From Actinernus sp. WN-2022 (Eukaryota > Cnidaria > Anthozoa > Actiniaria > Actinernidae): a DNA stretch of 64,000 nt. Positions 1 through 9,775 of the stretch are shown piece after piece. The stretch spans positions 132,842,807 through 132,906,806 of the forward strand of contig JAOWCC010001634.1 of the NCBI GenBank assembly GCA_030867875.1, read 5' to 3'. Position 1 is the first letter of the stretch. Each line of letters starts with the position of its first letter. The notes under the pieces were generated by a model, which was given only the letters and a program-made list of their open reading frames with translations, ran no database searches and had not been told where the DNA came from. The translations under genes were made by a program, and so were the position numbers.

Positions 1-191
1 TTATTAAATTCGACGTATGAATCAACTGTCGCATTTCTGCCGAACTTAATTGAATTCGACATGGCAGAAATTCGACGTTTGAACCAAGCCGTAAATTTAG
101 TTTGAGAGGCGACGTCATAGCCCCGGGGCCATAGCCTGCGAACAGCATCCCTTACTTGAGAGAGAACGGCTCGCCGTTCTCCCTCACTTTA
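1..191. repeat. Left edge: small inverted repeats, no gene
   Basis: No coding exon is visible. The first 85 bases carry two copies of ATTCGACGT(A/T)TGAA, at about 8-22 and 70-84, around a small inverted pair (GCATTTCTGCC and GGCAGAAAT). A perfect-looking hairpin of GAGAACGGC and GCCGTTCTC sits at about 161-180. These look like decayed MITE ends. Nothing else can be supported. Confidence 0.4.
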
Positions 192-274
192 TACCCTGCG
201 AGCAGAGGTTTCTCATCTCTCTGCCTTTCCTTTGTTTCCTGTCGCTCGGCAACAGGACCTCTGCTCGCAGGGTA
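192..274. repeat. 83-bp hairpin MITE
   Basis: The ends are inverted repeats: TACCCTGCGAGCAGAGGT at 192-209 and its reverse complement at 257-274. The same CCCTG-GAGCAGAAG type of terminus appears in the element at 14199-14329, so this is a small family. It has no coding capacity. Confidence 0.7.
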
Positions 275-708
275 CTGGTGGGGTTGCTGTGGTTTTGTTT
301 GTATTCACTCTTTATACCGCTGACCACTCGTATTTCATGCGCTGGCTCTGCCTCGATCCTCTCGCCCGTGATTCAATCAATGGCTTCCCGGCCAGGATTC
401 AAATACCGAACTAAGTATTAGACGCATGCAAGATCAAGGCCAAATTATGCTCAACAACCATGTTGAGGTAAATTACATGTTTTGTTGCACGAGTTCCACG
501 TTGCCCATAGAACTAATACTCATTCGGGAAGGTGTACACCGGCCCCGTGTTTTATATTAATTTATACACGGAGTTAAAGTGTTACCCTCCTACTACCTAC
601 TCCTAGAAGTGTTACTCTGCTAGGATTAGGAGGGTTACAAGATGGCCCTCGTTCCCGCTGAGGAGGGTTTTCGTAAACTGCAAAAGGACTGGTACCGAGT
701 GTGTAAAT

Positions 709-1300
709 AGACCCTTCCACGGTTTCTTTGAACTTTTGATATTTAACAAATAAAGAAGCCTTAGCCATGTTTTATACTATCATAAAACACGATGGGCATT
801 TGAGAACATGAGAGAAATGTTAAAGCACAAGCCGAAGGCGCGTGCTTTCAACATTTCTAGAGTGTTCTCAAATGACCAGAGTGTTTTATGATAGTATAAA
901 ACATGGATTTAAGGCTTCTTTATCTGTTTTATAATATAGATTTACGCACAGTTGAAAACTATATAACACGGCTAACCATGTTATATACTCTGATAAAACA
1001 TGGCTTCTTAGCCAATCAGAGTGCGCGTACTATCGTATCTATATTATAAATACGTATAACAGCAAAACCGTCGATACTGCTGAAAAGAGCACCTCGAAGT
1101 TAGTCCAAATCCCAAATTTGAGAGATATCTTGAATAGGAGCAAAGTTATAGGCCCGCAAACTCTGAAGATTTCGGGAAATTTTACAGACGTTTGTATGGA
1201 AATTTTGATTGGGGGGCACAAACTTGCAAATTTCCATACAAACGTCTGTAAAATTTTCCGAGTTTGCGGGCCTATAACTTTGCTCCAATTCAAGATATAT
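709..1300. mobile_element. MITE family A, copy 1, interrupted by a nested hairpin
   Basis: The left terminus (AGACCCTTCCACGGTTTC, about 709-726) matches the ends of copies at 11446-11627 and 30325-30632. The interior at 1123-1298 is an inverted repeat: GGAGCAAAGTTATAGGCC on one arm and GGCCTATAACTTTGCTCC on the other, with TTTACAGACGTTTGTATGG inverted inside. The left half is split by the hairpin block at 744-930. Several 60-93 codon open frames on both strands here are by-products of the palindrome. Confidence 0.6.
744..930. mobile_element. Hairpin MITE nested in family A
   Basis: An almost fully palindromic block lies at 766-905. It starts CATGTTTTATACTATCATAA and ends with the reverse complement of that sequence, with TTTGAGAACA and TGTTCTCAAA inverted inside. 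It is bracketed by a second inverted pair (AATAAAGAAGCCTTA at about 748 and TAAGGCTTCTTTAT at about 910). The reading is a hairpin element sitting inside another inverted repeat. Confidence 0.6.
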
Positions 1301-1686
1301 TTTTGAATAAATCCCACCACAAGAAAGATTACATCGAAATTACTATGTTAAATGAGCTTGAAGATGTTTGAGTAAATAAGAACTGAATAGCAATTAAGCT
1401 AGCATTTAAAATCACTAAAATAAGAGTTCAGTTGGTTTGGCCTTTGGGGCCTAACCCGAGTATCAGGCTTACCTTTTCCCCTGAGAAAAAGAAAGAAAAA
1501 ACAATGCGCAGGAGGGGCCCAAATTTTCAAACACTTCCTATTCAGTTCGTATTTTAAATACTCAGATATCTTCAAACTCGGTAAATATAATTTTCATATG
1601 GTCATTTTTTTAAATTATTTTTAAATTCGTTTAAATTTACACACTTGCAACTCTGCCGTTGCAGTCGCCGCCATGTTGGTTGATGT
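1301..1686. repeat. Decayed MITE family B fragment
   Basis: Phrases such as CCACAAGAAAGATTACATCG and CTTCAAACTCGGTAAA match the interior of the intact family B copy at 60071-60430. The termini are not clearly preserved. No gene is visible up to the gap. Confidence 0.4.
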
Positions 1687-1786
1687 NNNNNNNNNNNNNN
1701 NNNNNNNNNNNNNNNNNNNNNNNNNNNNNNNNNNNNNNNNNNNNNNNNNNNNNNNNNNNNNNNNNNNNNNNNNNNNNNNNNNNNNN
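1687..1786. other. Assembly gap (100 N)
   Basis: One hundred consecutive N. The round length suggests a scaffold gap of unknown true size. Open frames that run across it (1637-1903 and 1659-1934) are meaningless. Confidence 0.99.
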
Positions 1787-1920
1787 AAATAGTAAGAAAA
1801 ATTCTTGTTTCAAGAATATAGTGTTACTCAGCATCAAATTGGCATTATTTGAGAACACTCCATGCAAACATTCAGTGGAAAAAAAATGTAGTGCAAATGG
1901 CAAAGGTCACAGAACAATAA

Positions 1921-2239
1921 AGCCATCCCAATAAAATGTTTTGTTTACCATATTCGCCCTCTGGCTTGTGATGGTTGGTAAACTGAAAATAAATCAAGTC
2001 GGCTTGAAGACTTCCCTAAATGTTTTCATGTATTCCTCAACTACTTTTTCCTCTACTAGTTGTGGATTGACAATTTGCATGAGAAAGGCAAGAAACTAAT
2101 ACATAGAGCTCAGAAAAGAGGTGCATGCATGTAGTTACCAAAAATTGGGATCAGTTTTAAACCTTGTATGTTTTTTGGCTTTTCCCTGAAAAAATATGGG
2201 TCAGGCGATGGTAAACAAAACATTTTATTGGGATGGCCT
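1921..2239. mobile_element. Short TIR element (about 320 bp)
   Basis: The left end is GCCATCCCAATAAAATGTTT (from 1922), continuing through TGTTTACCAT. The right end, at about 2208-2239, is the reverse complement. The inverted ends are about 32 bp. There is no transposase, so this is a MITE-type non-autonomous element. Confidence 0.7.
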
Positions 2240-2896
2240 AACACCATTTAAACAACCTCAGTCAATCTGTACTTCAACAAAGGCATCTATATATGTGTTC
2301 ATGAATTTGTCTTGTCTATGTTCATGAATTTGGATCTCTTTTCTTGACTCATACTCCAGCATCGCCTATAGTTGAGAATGAAGAAATAATAAATAAATAA
2401 ATAAAATAGAGATAAAATGGATTATCTAATACATGATGAGTCTCCCATGCAATAATTGTCATTTAAATTCCAGAGCTGCCTGGCCCCACCCCTTGGGCCA
2501 ATCCCTGACAGTGCATTAGACATTTTTGAAAAACAAATTCAGAATTCCCCTACCAAGGGATGGGCATTGCTGGAATTGACTGATGCATAACTCCTGCTTT
2601 TCAGTGTTGCAGCTTTTGCTTTGCATTAATTTTGTTGGTTCAAATTCAGAGTACCGGTAATTGCAGAATACCCCCTCCAATGGTTCATTGTTAATTAATT
2701 TCTCAAAAAAATTTCATACAAACCTTTTAAAAACCTAACCCCAAAATAAAATAACCTAATCAGGGTGAACTAGCTAGCTAGGGTTAAGCTTTGCTATTAA
2801 AATAATGCCAGCATATTTTCGAGCATAATGCTATGCGGGCATATAAATAGTGCTATTTTTCAGTTTTAGTGACTTGCGTCAACTCTATTTAATTGG
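2240..2896. other. No gene seen
   Basis: An AT-rich stretch with a short (AAAT)n run near 2388-2404. No exon-like open frame or convincing inverted-repeat element was recognised. Confidence 0.5.
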
Positions 2897-3150
2897 CCTT
2901 TCCAGAATTGAAAAAAGGACTGGGGCCGAGTGTGTAAAGTTAATCTAACAAAATCATTAACCATGTCACATGACAGAGCATATTGAAAATAACAAGTTTA
3001 CCAAGTTTGAGGATGTTTGGGTGAATAGAAACTGAATAGCACTTGTGAAATTACTCATTTTGATGTTCTCTTTCTCATTACAGGGTTCATTTTTAATTAG
3101 ATTACCTTTACACACTCGTGGTCCCAGTCGTTTTTTCAATAACCCACTTT
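2897..3150. mobile_element. MITE family B, copy 2
   Basis: The ends are GGACTGGGGCCGAGTGTGTA at about 2918 and the inverted TACACACTCGTGGTCCCAGT at about 3110. They match the termini of the better copy at 60071-60430. It abuts the hairpin at 3139-3286. Confidence 0.6.
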
Positions 3151-3286
3151 GATAATGTTGCACATACAACGTAGAACAATTAATGCACATAAAATCTGAA
3201 TAACAAGAGACTGGCGGGCCACACAGACTATTTGGTGGGCCACATCTATTGTTCTCTGATGTGTGCACATTGTCAAAGTGGGCTAT
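3139..3286. mobile_element. Hairpin MITE family C, copy 1
   Basis: The termini are ATAACCCACTTTGATAATGT at 3139 and the inverted ACATTGTCAAAGTGGGCTAT ending at 3286. The interior carries GGCGGGCCACA and GGTGGGCCACA. A second copy with the same design lies at 32290-32457, and it too lies next to a family B terminus. Confidence 0.65.
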
Positions 3287-3426
3287 TCCAGAAAGGACCA
3301 GCAGATTTACCAGATTGTAGCCTGATAACTAGTTTACACATGCCAGTTTTTAAACTCCATTCATATTTATAAACAGTACTTGTTCTACTTGAAAGCATTT
3401 TTTTGCAAATTCATTGGGGTATGAAT

Positions 3427-3640
3427 TGTGTAGTTCCAGAAAATATTCATCCCCCCCCCCCCCCCCCCCCCCCACACACACAGAAGGGAAATTCCAGATG
3501 GGTGGGGGGGTCAGAGGGACCACAAAATTACAGAGTTTGTATGGGAGAAAATTGGAAATTACAGAGGGGAGGGGGGTCAAGGAACAAATCCCTTCCATGG
3601 GGGGGGGGGGGGGGGTATGGATATTTTCTGGAACTACACA
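3427..3640. mobile_element. MITE with poly-C/poly-G arms
   Basis: The inverted ends are TGTGTAGTTCCAGAAAATAT (from 3427) and ATATTTTCTGGAACTACACA (ending 3640). Just inside the left end is a run of about 23 C, and just inside the right end a run of about 17 G. The interior also has several G5-G7 tracts. The proline-rich and glycine-rich open frames here come from the homopolymers. Confidence 0.7.
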
Positions 3641-3766
3641 TTACTAATAATATTTCTTACATCAAACATATATGTAAGGACCTCCCAGAGATTCATCTTT
3701 GGGAACAAACCAAGGCAACATATATATAAACCAGCTAATCAGAATTGTATTATCTTTCAATAGCAA

Positions 3767-6700
3767 CATCAGAAGAAGTTCAATAGTACCATCAAGGCAG
3801 ACGACTAAATTGCTGATATGCATAGGACTGTTCCTAAGTGGGATAGTGCTGGTGGAACGAGGTCTTTATGGCAGGTTCAGCTTAGGGTATCAAAGTTTAA
3901 TAGTTGTGTTGATCATCACACTTCCAGGCTTCACCTTCTGTGGTATAACACATCTGTGGAATTACAAATATAATCAAGGTAATTTGACTGGGCAATTGTT
4001 CACTTTGTCTATAAAAAATTTTTAGGGAAAAGCTCCTGACCCCAAATTATTTCTGCTGCACTGGGGCAGGGGCAGGAGAGGGGGGGGGGGGGGAAGGGGG
4101 GGCAGAGGCATGTCTCCTGTTTTCAAAAAAGAGGGAAGATTTTCAGGGAATATCAGGGAAATTAATAAAAAAACAGGTGCAACTTCTCGCAAAATTGCAC
4201 TGAAGCGCGAGTCCTGTAATTGTTATTGGATTTATATCTGAGTGTGTATTTGGGTAATTTTTAAAGGTATTGGGAACACTGCTACCCCCTTGCAGAGGCT
4301 GAGCAGTATTAAATAACATCTTTTTTTAGAGTGGTCATATCACTCATTGTTGTCTTTATTAGCCATTGATACATGATTCAACATTTGTTGCCAACATCAT
4401 TCAATATTTGTTGTTAACAAATGTTGAACCGTGTATCATACCATGTTGAACGTCGAAAGAATAAAGTTACAACAGGTTGAATGATGTTGCAACTTGTTGA
4501 ATGGAATAGAGCTGGGGGTACTTCCTTATATGGGCTATACGGGTATGTGCTGCGGGATAGGGTATGGTTTTGAGCTGCCGAGGTCTGGGATTGGGTATCC
4601 TTTTTACAGTTTTGGTCTGGAAAAGGGAATGGATTTTGATATACTTGCCGTTGACGCCATGCTTAGCACTCTATCAACCACATTACACCTTAAAATACCA
4701 TATTAAAACAAGACAAGGCTTTTGTAGTGTAATTTTAATGAAATTTCTGTAAAAATGACGTTACATTGTTCAACCATACCTTATATGACATTTTGTACTT
4801 GAAGTAATGCAGATCATTCTAATAAACTATGCCCCTCAAAACATTGAATTAATTGATATTTTGTTCTTACTTTACTGTAATATAGAAGTCCACATAAATT
4901 GATGCATGAGTATGAATCCATGCTTCATGTCTGGAATAGTGTACATGGTTAACAGCATTTTTAGGTATGGGATAAGGCCAGGGTTTTGAGGTCGCCGTGG
5001 CACACCCCTACCCAAAAATATTTTGAGTACGCTCCCCCCCCCCCCCCCCCCCCCCAGAGCATATGTCTCTATTTCCTGCAACATCATTCAACATGTTGAT
5101 TTGCTTCTTTCCACATTCAACATGGTATGATACACAGTTCAACATTTGTTGTCAACAAATATTGAACGATGTTGGCAACAAATGTTGAATCATGTACATG
5201 TATCATTGGCTTTATGTATTAATTAACATGACATTAGTCAAGCCATTGAATTTGTCATGTCAGTTTTTTTAATTCACTAAATTGTTATGGTATGTTGTAC
5301 CGAAATGTAAATTGTTACAATATTTCAAAGTGCTATATTGGTTAATTGAAGCTTCAAGTTTGGTAAAATTTCATCTCTAACACGTTCAACGTTGGTATTA
5401 CAAAATAAATAAAATAAATATTAGAATCTGCATTTCGGTTCTTCCGCATTGGTTTAACATGTGTTGAAGGATGTTGAAAGCATGCGTGTCAAACGGTTTC
5501 AACATTGATTTGAGATCCGAGAACATTATGGTTTTAACATCTGTTTAACTTTCAAATTAACTGCTATTCGGTTCTCGGAAATGTTTTCAGGCCATGTCAA
5601 ACGGTTTAAACATTGGTTTCAAGAAATGTTGTACCGATGTTGTACCGTTGTTGTACAAATGTTGTACAATTTTTTTACAAATAGTGTACCGATGTTGTAC
5701 CGATGTTGTACCGATGTTGTACCGATGTTGAACCGATGTTGTACAAATGTTGTACCGATGTTGAACCGATGTTGTACAAATGTTGAACCGATGTTGTACA
5801 AATGTTGTACCGATGTTGAACCGATGTTGTACAAATGTTGAACCGATGTTGTACAAATGTTGTAACGATGTTGTACCGATGTTGTACAAATGTTGTACCG
5901 ATGTTGAACAAATGTTGTACCGATGTTGTACCGATGTTGTACCGATGTTGAATCGATGTTGTACCGATGTTGTACAAATGTTGAACCGATGTTGTACCGA
6001 TGTTGTACAAATGTTGTACCGATGTTGAACAAATGTTGTACCGATGTTGTACCGATGTTGTACAAATGTTGTACCGATGTTGAACAAATGTTGTACCGAT
6101 GTTGTACCGATGTTGTACCGATGTTGAACCGATGTTGTACCGATGTTGTACCGATGTTGTACCGATGTTGAACCGATGTTGTACAAATGTTGTACCGATG
6201 TTGAACCGATGTTGTACAAATGTTGAACCGATGTTGTACAAATGTTGTACCGATGTTGAACCGATGTTGTACAAATGTTGAACCGATGTTGTACAAATGT
6301 TGTACCGATGTTGTACCGATGTTGTACAAATGTTGTACCGATGTTGTACCGATGTTGTACCGATGTTGTACCGATGTTGTACCGATGTTGAATCGATGTT
6401 GAACCGATGTTGTACAAATGTTGAACCGATGTTGTACAAATGTTGAACCGATGTTGTACAAATGTTGTACCGATGTTGAACCGATGTTGTACAAATGGTG
6501 TACCGATGTTGAACAGATGTTGTACAAATGTTGTACCGATGTTGAACCGATGTTGTACAAATGTTGTACCGATGTTGTACAAATGTTGTACCGATGTTGA
6601 ACCGGTGTTGTACCGATGTTGAACCGATGTTGAACCGATGTTGAACCGATGTTGTACAAATGTTGTACCGATGTTGTACAAATGTTGTACCGATGTTGTA

Positions 6701-9310
6701 CAAATGTTGTACCGATGTTGAACCGGTGTTGTACCGATGTTGAACCGATGTTGAACCGATGTTGTACCGATGTTGAACCGATGTTGTACAAATGTTGTAC
6801 CGATGTTGTACAAATGTTGTACAAATGTTGTACCGATGTTGTACCGATGTTGTACAAATGTTGAACCGATGTTGTACCGATGTTGAACCTATGTTGAAGA
6901 GATGTTGAAGCCATTTGACAGAGGCGTAAGATGTTTCACTGTGTTATTTTCTTTCTTTTGATACTTTTCGAGAGAGCTGTGTTTAATCAGACTTATGTGC
7001 ACCGTCTACTAATAACTTATCCTAGTGTCCAGTCTTCTTACAGAAACAACCATAGCACAGAGACTGCGCTCCTCGAGGTTAAAAACGATATTCTCGTGAA
7101 CATGAATAGACGGCACGTCACGCTTCTAGTTCTGTTAGATCTTGGCGCAGCATTTGATACTATTGACCATGATATTATGCTGAAGCGTCTGTCATCAAAG
7201 CTTGGAATGCACGGCACTGCACTTGATTGGTTCCATTCATATCTATCTGGGAGATCTCAACGTGTTTCTGTCCATGGCACAATCTCGGAGAAGTTTGACT
7301 TGGGTTGCGGTGTCCCGCAATCTTGTCTGGGTCCTTTACTGTTTATGATCTATGCCAGCAAACTGTTTGATGTCGTCAAAGGTCATTCACCAAATTGTGC
7401 ACTGTTATGCCGATGACATACACTGTGTTATTTGGTCCTAACGATGAGAATGGTAAGACAGATGCTGTTGTTGCAATTGAACGTTGCGTTGGGGATATAA
7501 GGCGATAGATGGAACAGGACAAGCTGCTACTGAATAACGACAAGACAGAGTTTCTCATTATCCGGCGAAACCAGGAAGCAGCTTGCAAAAGTCACCATAG
7601 ATCACATTACTATCGGTGATTCGGACGTTATTCCGATAGCTCCGGTAATTAAAATAACTTAGGGGTGTGGTTTGACGCGAATCTAGCTATGAACGCACAT
7701 ATTACAAGGAAAAGCTCTGCAGCTTTCGACTACTTATATAATATTAGGTGTATCAGGAAGTATCTGCCTAGAGAAACGACTGAGTCTTCTGTATGATTTA
7801 CCTACGTACCAGCTGAACAAGGAATAGTGTATTTCTAAATAGCTTTAAGAGCTCGATAGGTAGTGTTTGCAACATGAGCAGGAGTGTTGTATCAGCCTAT
7901 ACAATCTCGAGCCGGAGGCGAGAGATTGTGTAGGCTGATACTACACGAACGCGAATGTTGTAAACTACTTATCAAATGAAACTATATAACATTAAAAAAT
8001 ATGTGTTTTTTTTATGGAAAACGTAAAAAAGAGAGTTCAGCTCTATAGTGTACTAATGGTCATGTGCAGTGTTCACATAAACAGGTCCCATATTGATCAG
8101 ACTGGTCTCTGTGCATTAAAGAGTTTTCCTTCACATTTCACCCAGCAGCTGTGATAGGGGAAGTCAGTGATCGGTTGTGAGACCTCTCCCTAATAGACAC
8201 TAGCATGGTCTTTGTTGGATACAGAACTGATGATTAAAATTATTACTTTCCTTTGTTTTTGCTTCATGAATTATTCATGAATTTGATAAATATATTTATT
8301 TCAAAAAGCCTATTCTTAGCTGTAGCGTGCATATATATGATTTATATATGACATTTTTTTAAATTGCATTTTATACTCTAATTAAGCATTAGGCATTCTA
8401 TAGATTCTATAGGTTGTATAGTATTTCTTTTAACATTTACAATGTATATAAATTTCATCATTTCCGATTTTACATCTTTTTCTTTTCTTAAATTTTCTCA
8501 GTACATAATTAGTATCTATATTCTTTTCTATCATTGTTTACATGATTGTACTTTTGTTCTTATATTGATGTAATGCGCGTTTGAAAATACTATATCGATA
8601 TTTGCGCAATATAAATGATTAAATGAATTATTATTTCTTTACTTTCAACAGGTTCAAAACAAGGGGAATTCACCATTTTCCCTAGGAACAGGAAAACTTG
8701 CGTTTTAGGTGTCGTCCTTCTTACTTGTTGTGCCCTTGTTATCTGTGGCTGGTACTTATCCAGCAAAGGATTATGGTGTGTATACCGTGAACATCAGCAC
8801 CAAGCTCTGTGCCACACTGCTTGCATGGTCCAGAGAATTTTACAAATAAAAAATATTCCTATTTGGTTAACATTAGGAGACCTCTTGGCATCCCATAGGA
8901 ATAGAACAATGCCATTCCGGTGGGAACACGATATTGATCTATGCATTTCCAAGGATCATTTCCAGACTAGATTTACCCAGGAGATACGCAGAGGAGTATT
9001 CAGGCCATCTCCCAGATTGGTCAAACCAAACCATGTGTATTTTGAGCCGCTGGCTATAAGATATCGAGAAGCAGAGCCTGTGGTTGTTGATATATGGGAA
9101 TGTGACCCAGTCTTTTATGGGGCAACAGAAGAAGAGAGAAAAATGGACCTGAATGGGACGTTTTTCATGGTGCCTTTTTGTGGATGCGAGTTTGCAGTGC
9201 CACAAATGAAATACAGAGATAAAATATTTAGGAAGTTTTACGGAGCAAATTATACAGTTCAGAAATTTTCTCATCACAATTGGCAGTGTCAGATATGGAT
9301 AGACTATTGA
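3767..9310 (+). CDS. LicD/fukutin-like membrane protein (3' exon firm, 5' exon tentative)
   Basis: The firm part is a terminal exon at 8652-9310, after the strong acceptor TTACTTTCAACAG. It encodes about 218 residues. A hydrophobic segment (VLGVVLLTCCALVICGWYL) sits near its start, followed by a lumenal-type region with LTLGDLLASHRNRTMPF and the acidic motif HDIDLCI, and it ends QCQIWIDY. The order Leu-Gly-x-Leu-Leu, Arg, Pro-Phe/Trp, Asp-x-Asp is that of the LicD nucleotidyltransferase-fold family, which includes fukutin and FKRP (Golgi sugar-phosphate transferases). A candidate upstream exon (about 3767-3978, start uncertain) carries two more hydrophobic stretches and a good donor (CAAG|GTAATT). 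It ends in phase 1, which the 8652 exon needs, and a Gly codon forms at the junction. No ATG exon was found. The 4.7 kb intron between them would hold the minisatellite and a LINE fragment. Orthology to FKTN or FKRP is not claimed. Confidence 0.6.
4361..5211. mobile_element. 0.85 kb element with about 140-bp terminal inverted repeats
   Basis: Positions 4361-4500 and 5072-5211 are inverted copies of each other. The outer ends are AGCCATTGATACATG and CATGTATCATTGGCT. The arms are built from the motif TTCAACATTTGTTG and its inverse. The roughly 570-bp interior includes a poly-C run (5034-5055) and no transposase. I could not fix a target duplication. The arm vocabulary (TTGAA, ATGTTG) resembles the unit of the minisatellite 400 bp downstream. 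Confidence 0.75.
5212..5625. other. AT-rich spacer with GTCAAACGGTTT motifs
   Basis: No gene is visible. The motif TCAAACGGTTT(C/A)AACATTG occurs at about 5488 and 5598, and recurs in the window near 27850, 28560, 49140 and 49230. It is probably the border of a dispersed repeat family. Confidence 0.4.
5626..6910. repeat. 11-bp minisatellite, about 117 units
   Basis: A head-to-tail array of an 11-bp unit. The main variants are ATGTTGTACCG, ATGTTGTACAA and ATGTTGAACCG. The variants are interspersed, and higher-order blocks recur (for example ACCG-ACAA-ACCG patterns). Because 11 is not a multiple of 3 and the unit rarely makes stops, the minus strand stays open for 408, 431 and 342 codons in overlapping frames, each reading the same 11-residue repeat (YNIGTTSVQHR type). 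That is a consequence of the repeat, not evidence of a protein. Near-perfect units suggest recent expansion or ongoing homogenisation. Confidence 0.95.
6975..7795 (+). pseudogene. Non-LTR retrotransposon (LINE) reverse transcriptase fragment
   Basis: The first 440 bp read as RT: STETALLEVKNDILVNMN, then LLVLLDLGAAFDTIDHDIML (fingers/palm motif with the first catalytic Asp), then LDWFHSYLSGRSQRVSVHG, then GVPQSCLGPLLF. The next motif, YADD, is in another frame near 7407-7418, so there is a frameshift. Further fragments (LLNNDKTEFLI, NLGVWFDANLAMN) follow in changed frames with an in-frame stop. One codon appears to be missing from the usual GVPQGS motif. The order matches CR1/L2/Jockey-type LINEs. 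The copy is 5' and 3' truncated and dead. Confidence 0.85.
7855..7973. mobile_element. 119-bp hairpin MITE
   Basis: A near-complete palindrome. The ends are GATAGGTAGTGTTTGCAACA and TGTTGTAAACTACTTATC. Inner arms ATCAGCCTATACAATCTC and GAGATTGTGTAGGCTGAT flank a short GC-rich loop. Confidence 0.75.
7974..8651. other. AT-rich intronic sequence
   Basis: If the 3767-3978 exon belongs to the LicD-like gene, this is the 3' end of its intron. The acceptor pyrimidine tract runs into CAACAG at 8651. No other structure was seen. Confidence 0.5.
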
Positions 9311-9604
9311 GAGACTTATTTATTTCATTATCAGACTAAGTTACAATTAGGTATTGTCAGTGCAATATTATTGTGCTATATACCTTTGTGATACCAAAGA
9401 GAAGTTGCTGACCTTTCCACTGGCAGCCCAAGATTGATCACAGCTGGATCGTGATTTTGAATATTTATTAATGGAAAGAATGACTTGTTTTAACTAAATA
9501 CATCTATTGAATGGTTTCGTGTCCATCCTCAGCTATTTATTTTGTTAGTGTTGAGCTCTCGAGGTCCTCCGATCACTCTTCTCAAAACTATTTGTTCTAC
9601 GATA

Positions 9605-9775
9605 TTTATACAATAAACAGAGTGAAACGCGCGTTCTGATTGGTCGATAGCCGTGTTTTATTAGAGTACAGATGCACACATGACGTCACGTTTATACAAT
9701 AAACTGAAACGCGCGCTCTGATTGGTCGATAGCATGTTTTATTATAGTACAGATGTACAGATGACGTCACGTTTT
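9605..9775. repeat. Tandem duplication, about 86 bp x 2
   Basis: Two successive copies of a block containing TTTATACAATAAAC, AAACGCGCG, TCTGATTGGTCGATAG and TGACGTCACG. Each copy carries an inverted CCAAT box (ATTGG) and a CRE-like TGACGTCA. The AATAAA in the first copy could serve as a poly(A) signal for the LicD-like gene, about 300 bp after its stop. Confidence 0.65.

Noticed and set aside
1637..1934. Open frames across the N run
   Set aside because: They are artefacts of translating N.
3403..3729. Proline/glycine-rich frames
   Set aside because: They read through poly-C and poly-G runs of a MITE.
5626..6910. CRISPR array
   Set aside because: The 11-bp units are contiguous with no spacers, and the DNA is eukaryotic.
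5587..6914. Three minus-strand open frames of 342-431 codons as repeat proteins
   Set aside because: All are different registers of the same 11-bp tandem repeat. No start context, domain or conservation evidence.
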